Positions 6,376-13,708 of a stretch of 22,342 bases of DNA are shown piece by piece. The position numbers were made by a program, and so were the translations under genes. Position 1 is the stretch's first letter, and each line of letters opens with the position of its first letter. Source of the DNA: a virus; IMG/VR virus record IMGVR_UViG_3300042893_001275, positions 1 through 22,342 of that record, one strand, 5' to 3'. The notes below the pieces were generated by a model. The model saw nothing but the letters and a program-made list of their open reading frames with translations. It had not been told where the DNA came from and did no database searches.

Positions 6376-6797
6376 TTAATTCTATTTTTTATTTGACTAG
6401 AAGAGATATCTTTAGAATATGGTATGTATATCAAGCCTATGTTTCTTTCATCTAACCATTCTTGGGTAAAGTTCATTTGGGAATAATAGTCTTTCTTTGC
6501 CCAATCCGATCCAATAACAATATAGTCTGGATTTACTAATTCAATAGCTACCTTTGAGTCTGTACCGCCCACATTAAATACTACACCATCAACATACCTG
6601 CAAGACATTAAGACAGCCCTTCTTTCTGTATCACTACATACGGCTGGCTTTCCTTTATATTTTTTAATAAACTCATTTTGATTCAGGGATACAATTACTT
6701 TACCGTTTGATCCAGCAATATCCTTACATCTTTTTAATAGATTAACGTGACCAGAATGGAATAGGTCAAATGTTCCACCTGTGTATACGATAGACAT
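6372..6797 (-). CDS. TagD/RfaE-like cytidylyl- or adenylyltransferase
   Basis: The product is 141 residues, the usual length for glycerol-3-phosphate cytidylyltransferase (TagD) and its relatives. The N-terminal GGTFDLFHSGHVNLL contains the HxGH nucleotide-binding motif (His14, His17). RxxxL in ERRAVLMSCRYVD, the VIGSDW block and the C-terminal ISSSQIKNRI complete the family pattern. Such enzymes make CDP-glycerol, CDP-ribitol or ADP-heptose from the sugar phosphate and NTP. The substrate cannot be told from sequence alone. It lies between two glycosyltransferase-like genes with TAATG and ATGA overlaps, so it probably supplies their activated donor. Confidence 0.82.
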   Translation of the reverse strand: MSIVYTGGTFDLFHSGHVNLLKRCKDIAGSNGKVIVSLNQNEFIKKYKGKPAVCSDTERRAVLMSCRYVDGVVFNVGGTDSKVAIELVNPDYIVIGSDWAKKDYYSQMNFTQEWLDERNIGLIYIPYSKDISSSQIKNRIK

Positions 6798-7912
6798 TAC
6801 TTGCCAGCCAAATATTTTCTAAATGGTTCTAGTGTAGACTTCCACAAAAGTTTTTCATGTCCATATCTATAAACAGTGGGAAGCTTTTCTTCTATAAAAT
6901 TAAAACAAGCCTCTTTAAAACTATCTATATCGTCTTCAACAATAGTATTTCTAGAGCCAATAAAATCATCAAACTCTCTAAAGGACTTAGTTGTTCCAAC
7001 AATAGGACGACCAGAACATATAGCCTCTGCTGTCTTTAAGTTACTACCGCCACCATATGGAATAGGAAGAAGAATTACGCTGGCAGATAAAATAAGTTTA
7101 TTTAGTTCCTCATCTGATCTTACCCCTAATAAAACAACTTCTGTGTTTTTAACTAAATCTATTTCTCTTCCAACTTTTCCACGAAGATCATCACACATAC
7201 TGCCAACATAAATTAGTCTTGAGTTTTCTGGCATCCATTCTGTTGCATCATAAAGGTATTTAATAGAACCTTCTATATTTGGTGGGTGTCCAGAACCAAT
7301 AACTAAAGCATACTTGTTAGTAGAAAAAACTCTTTGTGGAGTTGTTAGTGTTCCATTATTTGCATCAATAACATTCTTTGCACCATTATTTTGAAACCAA
7401 AGTTTATCTAATTCTGTGACACATAATATTAAATCACATTCTTTAGCAATTTCTTCTTCAATGCTTCTAACATATTTGACTGCATCTATTTTAGCATTTT
7501 GGTCAAGCCCTTTTAATAATTCAGACTTTGTTAAAAACTCAATGTTGTGGCTTGAATGTATTAGTTTTGTCTTTGGAAAAATTTCTTTTAGTTTTTTTGC
7601 TTCGGTCCATAACCAAGGATGATCAAAAATTATAGCATCTGGAACATTATTAAGATGGTCTTCTGTGTGAAAATCTTTAAACAACATTAAGATATCTGAT
7701 AGTTGTGGGTGATCATGCTTTGCCCATTCTGGAGTATCTGAATTAAGTTCAGCTATTAGTTGGTCAACGTGTAAGACTTCTGATCTTGGATATATTTCTT
7801 TGATTACATTAAATATTTGCTCTGATCTAATAGGACCACCCCATTTTGCATCTGGAGGAAATGGTGATAGGTGTAATATACAAGCATCTTGTGGTAAATT
7901 AAACTGTTCCAT
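6797..7912 (-). CDS. GT-B (family 4-like) glycosyltransferase
   Basis: The product is 371 residues, the normal length for a GT4-type enzyme. The N-terminal Rossmann half begins CILHLSPFPPDAKWGGP, typical of the acceptor domain. The donor half contains ALVIGSGHPPN and LIYVGS, then PIPYGGGSNLKTAEAICSGRPIVG (GGGSNLKTAEA at residues 287-297), the signature of nucleotide-sugar binding with the E-x7-E-like helix. It is coupled by TAATG to the small gene upstream and to the nucleotidyltransferase downstream. It acts in the cytoplasm and transfers a sugar to an unknown acceptor: virion protein, cell-wall polymer or lipid. Confidence 0.8.
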   Translation of the reverse strand: MEQFNLPQDACILHLSPFPPDAKWGGPIRSEQIFNVIKEIYPRSEVLHVDQLIAELNSDTPEWAKHDHPQLSDILMLFKDFHTEDHLNNVPDAIIFDHPWLWTEAKKLKEIFPKTKLIHSSHNIEFLTKSELLKGLDQNAKIDAVKYVRSIEEEIAKECDLILCVTELDKLWFQNNGAKNVIDANNGTLTTPQRVFSTNKYALVIGSGHPPNIEGSIKYLYDATEWMPENSRLIYVGSMCDDLRGKVGREIDLVKNTEVVLLGVRSDEELNKLILSASVILLPIPYGGGSNLKTAEAICSGRPIVGTTKSFREFDDFIGSRNTIVEDDIDSFKEACFNFIEEKLPTVYRYGHEKLLWKSTLEPFRKYLAGK

Positions 7913-8094
7913 TAATATTCCATAATTTCATGCTCAATCCCTAAATCATCTAGTGGAATAAAATCTTCATTCATAACAACTTCATCGTAGTGGATACCGT
8001 CTAAAGTAAACTGAACACGAGATGAATGAGCACCAAAAGAAACTAATTCGGCAGTTACATGCTCTTCAATCATCCAAACTAAACGATAAAACAT
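7912..8094 (-). CDS. 60-residue hypothetical protein
   Basis: This is a compact acidic protein (MFYRLVWMIEEHVTAELV...IEHEIMEY) with a beta-rich pattern, FTLDGIHYDEVVMNEDF in the middle and an acidic end. It has no Cys and no membrane segment. Both ends overlap neighbours by TAATG, so it is translated with the gene upstream and the glycosyltransferase downstream. I do not recognise the family. Confidence 0.65.
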   Translation of the reverse strand: MFYRLVWMIEEHVTAELVSFGAHSSRVQFTLDGIHYDEVVMNEDFIPLDDLGIEHEIMEY

Positions 8095-8351
8095 TACCCA
8101 ATACTCCTTGGTGGATCGCCTTTAGCACCATCAAAATGAAATGGTACTCCAAATGCTTCTACAATACCACGAAGCTGATGAAGGTATTCAAGCACACTTA
8201 CTTGTTGACCATCACTCATTGCCATCACTTCGTTTTCATATGTTCTTGCTGCAAGGTAATCTGGAAACTCTACAAAATCTACTGTAAGCTTTGAGTATGG
8301 TTTTTTTACAGACTTCATTGCTGCTAAAATTTCTGGAGTAAACCTAGCCAC
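8094..8351 (-). CDS. 85-residue hypothetical protein
   Basis: The GTG start at 8351 overlaps the last codons of whiB (GTGGCTAG), which supports it. The product (MARFTPEILAAMKSVKKPYSK...GDPPRSIG) is mixed alpha/beta, with a central helix (YLAARTYENEVMAMSD) and a second helix (VLEYLHQLRGIVEAFGV). There are no cysteines and no membrane segment. It is coupled to its downstream neighbour by TAATG. Function is unknown. Confidence 0.65.
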   Translation of the reverse strand: MARFTPEILAAMKSVKKPYSKLTVDFVEFPDYLAARTYENEVMAMSDGQQVSVLEYLHQLRGIVEAFGVPFHFDGAKGDPPRSIG

Positions 8352-8640
8352 TTATAGCCTCCAGAACCCTTTGCCATATCTCTTTTGATTTGTGTGCATT
8401 TCTTGCTTGACTGATTTCACCATCAACAAGGTAGACTCCACCCCAAACACCCCACTCTTCATTGGTTGTTCCTTGGTTAAAACATTCTTTAATTACGGGA
8501 CAACGTAAACAAACATTCTCATCAATAGCTTTAGCAAGGTCTTCATCTTCTTCATACTTATCAAAGAACATTTCCTTGTCCATAGCCCTGCATTGGGCTT
8601 TTAAAACCCACTCATCCTCTAGCATAACGCTTTGGAACAT
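8344..8640 (-). CDS. WhiB-family iron-sulfur transcription factor
   Basis: The product is 98 residues from the ATG at 8640, which has AAGGAT just upstream. An open frame continues to 8724 but would run deep into the preceding gene. Four cysteines, Cys17, Cys44, Cys47 and Cys53 (C-x26-C-x2-C-x5-C), bind the [4Fe-4S] cluster of this family, and EEWGVWGG (residues 61-68) is the conserved beta-turn. WhiB proteins occur only in actinobacteria and their phages, where they bind the main sigma factor and change host transcription. This is the best evidence for the host phylum. It overlaps genes on both sides and sits upstream of the glycosylation genes, which it might control. Confidence 0.92.
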   Translation of the reverse strand: MFQSVMLEDEWVLKAQCRAMDKEMFFDKYEEDEDLAKAIDENVCLRCPVIKECFNQGTTNEEWGVWGGVYLVDGEISQARNAHKSKEIWQRVLEAISG

Positions 8641-8824
8641 CCCATCCTTGTTCGGTAATTGGAAAAACATTTGTAGTTCCCCATTTAAGATTTTTAAATA
8701 CACCAGTTGGCATAAAGTATGCATCTGGGTTTGGCTTAAACTCTACAATATTCCAACCATCCCAAGATAGGGAATGATTGTTGTCTACTAACCTATGTGC
8801 ATAGGCATAGTTTGTAACTAACAT
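8612..8824 (-). CDS. 70-residue hypothetical protein upstream of whiB
   Basis: The ATG at 8824 has AAAGGAT 5 nt upstream. The product is rich in aromatic residues (SLSWDGWNIVEFKPNP, FKNLKWGTTNVFPITEQGWDVPKRY) and looks like a small beta-rich domain. I recall similar proteins next to WhiB genes in actinophages, but cannot confirm this. Its end overlaps the start of whiB by 29 nt, a longer overlap than at the other junctions. No function can be assigned. Confidence 0.65.
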   Translation of the reverse strand: MLVTNYAYAHRLVDNNHSLSWDGWNIVEFKPNPDAYFMPTGVFKNLKWGTTNVFPITEQGWDVPKRYARG

Positions 8825-8833
8825 TTTTATCCT

Positions 8834-9199
8834 TTAGTATTTGTAGTAAGATGACTTTATCTTACTATTTTCTGCCTTGTCTAACAGTACGTCAAACAAT
8901 CTTTGGTCTTCTTTAGAGTTAAATGATAGCACATGATCAAACTCATATGTATCAAAGCTCTCAACTACCTGTGCTTTTCTAACACGGTTAAATCTAGCCT
9001 TAATACCATTTTGCTTAAACATAGTCTCGCTACGGTTAATAAACTCTGCTACAAAGTTATTGATTTTATGTGGACCTGCGGTGTAAACATCTAGTCTACC
9101 GTCACTATTGTTCATATTTTCTTCAATAGCAACCACCATACCACGCATAAAGGTAGGGTAGTCCTCAAACTTATCTGTACCATACACTAAAATCTTCAC
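8834..9199 (-). CDS. Hypothetical protein, possible SLOG/Rossmann fold
   Basis: The product is 121 residues. The start MKILVYGTDKFEDYPTFMRGM and the following helix, then DVYTAGPHKINNFVAEFINR, resemble the order of elements in the DUF2493/SLOG group (strand, G-x-x-x-F-D, helix, strand, G-x-x-x, helix). The match is weak and key glycines differ. The C-terminal 40 residues are charged. Its ATG overlaps the stop of the subtilase gene (ATGA), so the two are made together; a short 9-nt gap leads to the next gene. Confidence 0.6.
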   Translation of the reverse strand: MKILVYGTDKFEDYPTFMRGMVVAIEENMNNSDGRLDVYTAGPHKINNFVAEFINRSETMFKQNGIKARFNRVRKAQVVESFDTYEFDHVLSFNSKEDQRLFDVLLDKAENSKIKSSYYKY

Positions 9200-10071
9200 T
9201 GGCTAACCACCAATACATTCTTAACCTTTGCGGTACTGACAACTTTTGCCAGAGATTTAATTCTATCATATTTTTGCTGAAAAGACAACGACTTATCTAG
9301 CTTATACCAGTTGGATGAAAACAGTGCTGTAGCGTTTGAGGTACCAACAGACCTAGACTTTGTTGTTGGACTAATGTATGTGTTCATAGTTCCAAGTGCA
9401 TAGAAGTCATCAGATAGGTTACTGTAGAGTGCAGGAAACTGACCCTTAGAACCTGCAGGATCGGTTGCACCAATAGTAATTACATCTTTAACACATGCAG
9501 GAAAACTTGCACGACTATGATCAGAATCATTCCCACTACCTGCAATAACTGGAACACCAAGACTTTTTAGGATAGCTACATTCGATTCAATAGCCTTGTT
9601 AGTCATACAAGTAGAAGTATTACGAATAGCCAGGCTAATAGAAACTTGAGAGATGTTATACTTTTGCTTGTTTGCTACAACCCATTTAATAGATTCTTCT
9701 AAAACACTTACATTAGATGCTGCTCTTGTTCCATCTGGGTTCATTCCAATTACACGAATCATAATTACATTTGCATTAGAGTTTTCTACAATAACACCAG
9801 CCATCGCTGTTCCGTGATAGAAAGCATTCCTTTGTGCCCTTACTGGATCAAGGGTTGCACTTCCCTTACCCTCCATAAAGTTTTTACCATTAGGGCAGGT
9901 ACTTTGTACAAGAATACATACCTCTTCTACTACTCTATTAGAAACAATCTTATTAGTCATATCAACTCCCGTATCTACAACAACGATTGTTGGGGGTGTT
10001 GTTGAGCGAGCAGCACCTGATAGTCCAAGTAAAATGCCAATAGCAAGACAAGCAATTAAATATTTTTTCAT
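9196..10071 (-). CDS. Secreted subtilisin-like serine protease (S8)
   Basis: The product is 291 residues. A signal peptide (about residues 1-22, MKKYLIACLAIGILLGLSGA) is followed almost at once by the catalytic core: Asp33 in VVDTGVD, His86 in YHGTAMAGV, the oxyanion Asn181 in IAGSGND, and Ser245 in VGTSNATA. The triad is complete, so the enzyme should be active. Only about ten residues separate the signal peptide from the Asp block, so no I9 inhibitor propeptide is present. No C-terminal anchor is seen. It would act outside the cell or in the wall. It has a consensus promoter and an AAAGGA ribosome site 5 nt before the ATG. Secreted proteases are unusual in phages; targets could be host surface proteins or the other secreted phage proteins. 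Confidence 0.88.
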   Translation of the reverse strand: MKKYLIACLAIGILLGLSGAARSTTPPTIVVVDTGVDMTNKIVSNRVVEEVCILVQSTCPNGKNFMEGKGSATLDPVRAQRNAFYHGTAMAGVIVENSNANVIMIRVIGMNPDGTRAASNVSVLEESIKWVVANKQKYNISQVSISLAIRNTSTCMTNKAIESNVAILKSLGVPVIAGSGNDSDHSRASFPACVKDVITIGATDPAGSKGQFPALYSNLSDDFYALGTMNTYISPTTKSRSVGTSNATALFSSNWYKLDKSLSFQQKYDRIKSLAKVVSTAKVKNVLVVSQ

Positions 10072-10098
10072 AACATTCCTTTAAGTTTGGTTTGATTA

Positions 10099-10127
10099 AT
10101 TATCCCATATTGTATAGAAAATGTCAA
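10099..10127 (-). promoter_or_regulatory. Sigma-70-type promoter of the subtilase operon
   Basis: TTGACA (10122-10127), a 17-nt spacer and GATAAT (10099-10104), read on the minus strand. The transcript would carry a leader of about 20 nt including AAAGGA before the subtilase ATG at 10071. Confidence 0.78.
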
Positions 10128-10130
10128 GGT

Positions 10131-10670
10131 CTATCCAATAGCAGTATTATATTCTTTTTCCCAGTTAAAATCACCAAAACCACTGTATGTTTCAAAGCGT
10201 CTTAAAGCAATGATTGAGTCAATTATGCCGTCCGTATAGTCTGATGATTTCTTTTTACCTGCGTAAACATCCTCAACAGCAAGAGCTAAGAGGTCATAGA
10301 GTGGGCGGTATACAGCATTAAAGTTAAAGATAGAGTTAATAAAATCTGGACTTAGATCCGTATTGATTCCACAGGCATCTAGCTGATCAATTACATACTT
10401 GGATATATCTTTAAGCTCTGCATCATTCCAAGTTGTTACAGCAACCTTAAAGCAAGAATATACAACCAATACCTTTATCTGTTCTTCTGTTAACTCTGTT
10501 ACCTCATGAATATATGGAGCAAAATTAATTTTATCAATTAGTTTATTTTCTTCAGTTGCTCTTTTAACTATTAGGTCTCCATACTTTTGAATGTTATCTG
10601 GAAAGCATCCGCTTTCTTCATGATGATGATGGTCTGGACCTAATCCACTTTCATAGTTGTGCTCATGCAT
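10131..10670 (-). CDS. His-rich hypothetical protein
   Basis: The product is 179 residues starting MHEHNYESGLGPDHHHHEESG. The ATG at 10670 overlaps the upstream stop (TAATG) and is preferred to a GTG three codons earlier. The N-terminal 20 residues contain six histidines and could bind metal. The rest is mainly helical (LIVKRATEENKLIDKINF, EEQIKVLVVYSCFKVAV, PLYDLLALAVEDVYAG) and soluble. It follows the gene at 10670-11392 and ends just before the subtilase promoter. I do not recognise the family. Confidence 0.65.
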   Translation of the reverse strand: MHEHNYESGLGPDHHHHEESGCFPDNIQKYGDLIVKRATEENKLIDKINFAPYIHEVTELTEEQIKVLVVYSCFKVAVTTWNDAELKDISKYVIDQLDACGINTDLSPDFINSIFNFNAVYRPLYDLLALAVEDVYAGKKKSSDYTDGIIDSIIALRRFETYSGFGDFNWEKEYNTAIG

Positions 10671-11392
10671 TACTTCCACTCTTTCTTTTGTCTAAAAAAT
10701 GTTTTATATCTATTTGATCCTTTTCTTTCTGCTTTTTTCCATAACTTATGTAAGTTAATATCATGATCTGAAACTATTTCATGTGACCAACTATCACGCT
10801 TGAAAGGAATAATTTGCATAATAGGTGTACCCATAGGAAGCATACCTTCAAAATCTTTTCTAATAAAAAATGGAAAGTTGACATTGATCGGATGAGTATC
10901 TGTATCAACTATTGCTGGTAAAACATAAAATGGTAAATCATCTCTGAATGTTGGTTGAATAAACAAACAAGAGTATCCAGGCGGTGTTTGAGTAATCCAA
11001 GGATTAATAAACTTTAAACCTATTTGTTCATACTCATCTGGAATACTATACGAATCATATTGTGGCTGTGGGTGGCTTTGAATCATACCCAAATCATTTG
11101 TACTCCACAAGGTATTTACATTTCCGTTTTCACCTTTTGAAAAAATAACATCTGCTGGTAAGGTATAAATATATCCAGCAGTCATCACATCAAAGACTGG
11201 CATACATCCTTTAATGGTATGATTTATTGTTCCATTTTCTTGGCTGTAGCTCTTTGTTCCGCCAACATATTTATTCTGATTCTTATACCATTCTGGTATT
11301 AGTTTACTGGCAGGAACTGGTGGGTCATAAATATTTGTGTCTGTACCTATAGCAGGAATAAACTTAATTACTTTTTCTTTTTTTCTAAACAT
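10670..11392 (-). CDS. DUF6065-like phage protein
   Basis: The product is 240 residues. Its landmarks are IPAIGTD near the start, PPVPASKLIPEWYKN, a CMPVFD block, INPWITQTPPGYSCLFIQP in the middle, and FPFFIRKDFEGMLPMGTPIMQIIPFKRDSW. The PPGYS...P and MGTPIxQxIPFKRxxW elements recall DUF6065, a family seen in tailed phages near tail genes; I cannot confirm this by search. A role in tail or fibre assembly would fit the position directly after the three collar genes. No active site can be proposed. The last 35 residues are very basic. Confidence 0.6.
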   Translation of the reverse strand: MFRKKEKVIKFIPAIGTDTNIYDPPVPASKLIPEWYKNQNKYVGGTKSYSQENGTINHTIKGCMPVFDVMTAGYIYTLPADVIFSKGENGNVNTLWSTNDLGMIQSHPQPQYDSYSIPDEYEQIGLKFINPWITQTPPGYSCLFIQPTFRDDLPFYVLPAIVDTDTHPINVNFPFFIRKDFEGMLPMGTPIMQIIPFKRDSWSHEIVSDHDINLHKLWKKAERKGSNRYKTFFRQKKEWK

Positions 11393-11408
11393 TTTATTCT
11401 TTCTGTTA

Positions 11409-12227
11409 TTATGCTTTTATAAAGTATAGCATAGGTGAATATGGAATTGGATATCCAGTTACTGAATTATAACTATTGGTTGTGTCTACTGTTGTTGAGT
11501 GAAGATGGGCATTTGTAAATGCCGTTCCAGTAGAATTATATTGCGTGTTATTCTCTAGTCCTGTTGCTGGTAGAGTGTGGGTATGGTCAGTATATACTGA
11601 AGAATTTGTATTGTATGCATTAAAGTTTTGAACATGAGCGTGTTGCCTTAGACCTGTATTTCCTGTGTTTCCATTTGTTGCACTAGAAGAATCATAGTTC
11701 CAGATATGGGCATTACTATTTCTATTTGCATCTGCATTGATAAGTGTATTAGCATTTGTAGATGGGGTAGCAGATGGTGTTCCATCGTGAGAGTGTCCAG
11801 GTGGATTTCCTGTAGCAAAAACTCTATTACCATCATAAGCATTATGAGAGTGTGTCATTACGGTATTGTTATTTGTACTATTCCAAGTTACCGTTCCAAT
11901 GTCGTGAATATGATTTGTTGTGTTAGTAATTGTGCCAACCACACCAGTATTTGAAGCACCTTTAACAGAAAGCTTTGTATTGTGTAAGTTTGGAACATTA
12001 AAATTTAGTCCCGATCCACCATATGTATATCCAATTACGGTATGTAGGTCTAGATATGTTGCAACAAGATGAGAAGTTCCATCACACTTTAATAAGCCTA
12101 AGGAAGCAAGATCGGAATCTGAAAGCGTTGAGTATGGTCCAGCAAGTGTCAAGATTGCACCTGTTGGAATGTATGCAAAGTTTGTTTGTGAATCTAATAG
12201 GTCTGATTCAAATGTTGTATATGGCAT
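11409..12227 (-). CDS. Tail-collar fibre protein A with six HxH motifs
   Basis: The product is 272 residues. Residues 15-80 form a phage tail collar domain: IPTGAILTLAGP, LLKCDG, YLDLHTVIGYTYGGSGLNFNVPNL. The rest is Asn/Thr/Gly-rich and carries six HxH motifs (HIH, HSH, HSH, HAH, HTH, HLH), ending in PYSPMLYFIKA. In T4 gp37, a trimeric fibre tip with repeated HxH motifs binds a row of iron ions along a needle; the same layout here suggests a metal-knitted trimeric needle. It is the third of three tandem related genes downstream of the long fibre. A distal fibre tip or receptor-binding role is inferred. Confidence 0.78.
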   Translation of the reverse strand: MPYTTFESDLLDSQTNFAYIPTGAILTLAGPYSTLSDSDLASLGLLKCDGTSHLVATYLDLHTVIGYTYGGSGLNFNVPNLHNTKLSVKGASNTGVVGTITNTTNHIHDIGTVTWNSTNNNTVMTHSHNAYDGNRVFATGNPPGHSHDGTPSATPSTNANTLINADANRNSNAHIWNYDSSSATNGNTGNTGLRQHAHVQNFNAYNTNSSVYTDHTHTLPATGLENNTQYNSTGTAFTNAHLHSTTVDTTNSYNSVTGYPIPYSPMLYFIKA

Positions 12228-12231
12228 AGTG

Positions 12232-13047
12232 TTAATACTTTATAATAAAGTATACCTCCTTACTTAATGGTATTTGGGTTGCAGTAGCTGTATTTATTCC
12301 TTGAACAGTTACACCATCTACAGTAATAGATCCATGATTTACTGTATGTGTATGAGAAATATTATCTGCAGAATGAACCTGTACAGCATGTAAGTGACCA
12401 AAAGCATCAGTTCCTGCTGGTATACCAGTTTGTGCTCTAAAAGCAATAGTGGTATTTGAGGCACCCCCGTGATCATGAACGGGAACATTATGATACTGGG
12501 TAGTGTTAGTTGCAGAAGATTGTCTAGAAGTTGCTGCGGTATTTACTGTTGAGTTATTTAAAACATTAGCACCTGCTATTGCACTATGAGTATGAAGTAT
12601 GTTTGCATTATTAGAGCTAACATTCATAGTTGCATGATTGTGATTTGCAGAGTAATTGCTAGTAGTAAAATTAGTAGCATTAGCTTTATAGGAAGCATGT
12701 GAGTGAGCAAAATTTGCTGGGTATGATGGCTCAGATGAGGATCTGCTTACTGCAAACCTTCCTGTTGGATTGTGTGTTGCATTGACAACAAGTGGTGGAA
12801 GATTAAATGTCGTTGAGACACCAGACTGATCAGTTGTTCCAAGAGAATATGCCGTACCGCCATAAGTATTTGTAATAGTTTTATGTAGTTCCTGATAAGT
12901 AAAAGTATTCACTGGTGATCCGTCACAAAGTAGCCATCCATCTGGAACAGTAGATGACATAATAATAACAACAGATCCAACTGGGTATGACTGAGCATAT
13001 CCCCTTTTATCAACAATGTAATCTTCTGATATTTTAAAGTCTACCAT
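12232..13047 (-). CDS. Tail-collar fibre protein B with six HxH motifs
   Basis: The product is 271 residues, nearly the length of its downstream neighbour. The collar domain is clearer here: YPVGSVVIIMSSTVPDGWLLCDGS, YQELHKTITNTYGG, TTFNLPPL. The C-terminal part carries six HxH motifs (HSH, HNH, HTH, HDH, HLH, HTH) in Ala/Asn/Thr-rich sequence and ends in IPLSKEVYFIIKY. The similar C-termini (MLYFIKA, VYFIIKY, MNYIVKL) point to triplication. The gap to the next gene is 4 nt. It may differ from its neighbours in receptor choice. Confidence 0.8.
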   Translation of the reverse strand: MVDFKISEDYIVDKRGYAQSYPVGSVVIIMSSTVPDGWLLCDGSPVNTFTYQELHKTITNTYGGTAYSLGTTDQSGVSTTFNLPPLVVNATHNPTGRFAVSRSSSEPSYPANFAHSHASYKANATNFTTSNYSANHNHATMNVSSNNANILHTHSAIAGANVLNNSTVNTAATSRQSSATNTTQYHNVPVHDHGGASNTTIAFRAQTGIPAGTDAFGHLHAVQVHSADNISHTHTVNHGSITVDGVTVQGINTATATQIPLSKEVYFIIKY

Positions 13048-13057
13048 GCCAACACAC

Positions 13058-13708
13058 CTACAACTTCACTATGTAGTTCATAGAAATGCTACCTGCTTGA
13101 GTTGTTTCTGAGGGGGTTGTACCAGATGGTGAAACCTGAGTATTATGTGCATGTGCTGTTTCTGAAACAGTGTGATTTATTGTTCCAAGAGTTGATGAGT
13201 TTGGATGAGAATGACCTGCTGGGGCAACAACTGCAACATTGGTTATGTATGTTGAAACGTGGTCATGGCTTCTAAAAGTTCTAGTTGTATTAGACCCATT
13301 GGACCAATTAATAAAGCTTGATGCTGAATGAGATGCGGTATCTACTGCAATGCCGATTTGATGAGTATGATTTGTTTCAGCTATGCTAGTTTGTAAGTTT
13401 GTATAATATCCAGGTGCGTCATGAGTGTTTGCAACTGCAGTATATGTTAAAGAACCAAATGCATAGTTATGCGTATGGGTATTTGATCCAGTCACCCCAC
13501 CAAGATTAGATGAAGAGTTTGCACCTACTAAAAAATATCCCCTTAAGTCAGGTGTTCCACCTGTACCGTCACACAATGCCCAACCAGAAGGTGCGGTAGT
13601 ACCAGCAAATGGCATAATAAATCCAGTTTGTGGAATAATATTTACTCCTGCTAAGGCAGTTCCTAAAGATGTTTTATCTGCACTTTCTTTTAATTTAAGA
13701 TTAGCCAT
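13058..13708 (-). CDS. Tail-collar fibre protein C with five HxH motifs
   Basis: The product is 216 residues, the shortest of the three. The collar domain is FIMPFAGTTAPSGWALCDGTGGTPDLRGYFLVGANSSSNLGG, lacking the YGG loop of the others. Five HxH motifs follow (HTH, HTH, HDH, HSH, HAH), and the end is SISMNYIVKL. Its ATG overlaps the stop of the long fibre gene (TAATG), and GGAG lies a few bases upstream. This junction suggests a fixed ratio of long fibre to tip protein. Confidence 0.8.
   Translation of the reverse strand: MANLKLKESADKTSLGTALAGVNIIPQTGFIMPFAGTTAPSGWALCDGTGGTPDLRGYFLVGANSSSNLGGVTGSNTHTHNYAFGSLTYTAVANTHDAPGYYTNLQTSIAETNHTHQIGIAVDTASHSASSFINWSNGSNTTRTFRSHDHVSTYITNVAVVAPAGHSHPNSSTLGTINHTVSETAHAHNTQVSPSGTTPSETTQAGSISMNYIVKL

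Noticed and set aside
6857-7211. Two plus-strand frames opposite the GT-B enzyme
   Set aside because: The minus-strand frame has clear family motifs; the plus-strand translations look like antisense noise.
8641-8724. Upstream extension of whiB
   Set aside because: It overlaps the 8612-8824 gene much further, has no ribosome site, and would make the protein longer than usual phage WhiB proteins.
11648-11842. Met-rich minus-strand frame inside collar protein A
   Set aside because: It is an out-of-frame reading of the HxH-rich repeats, without a start signal of its own.
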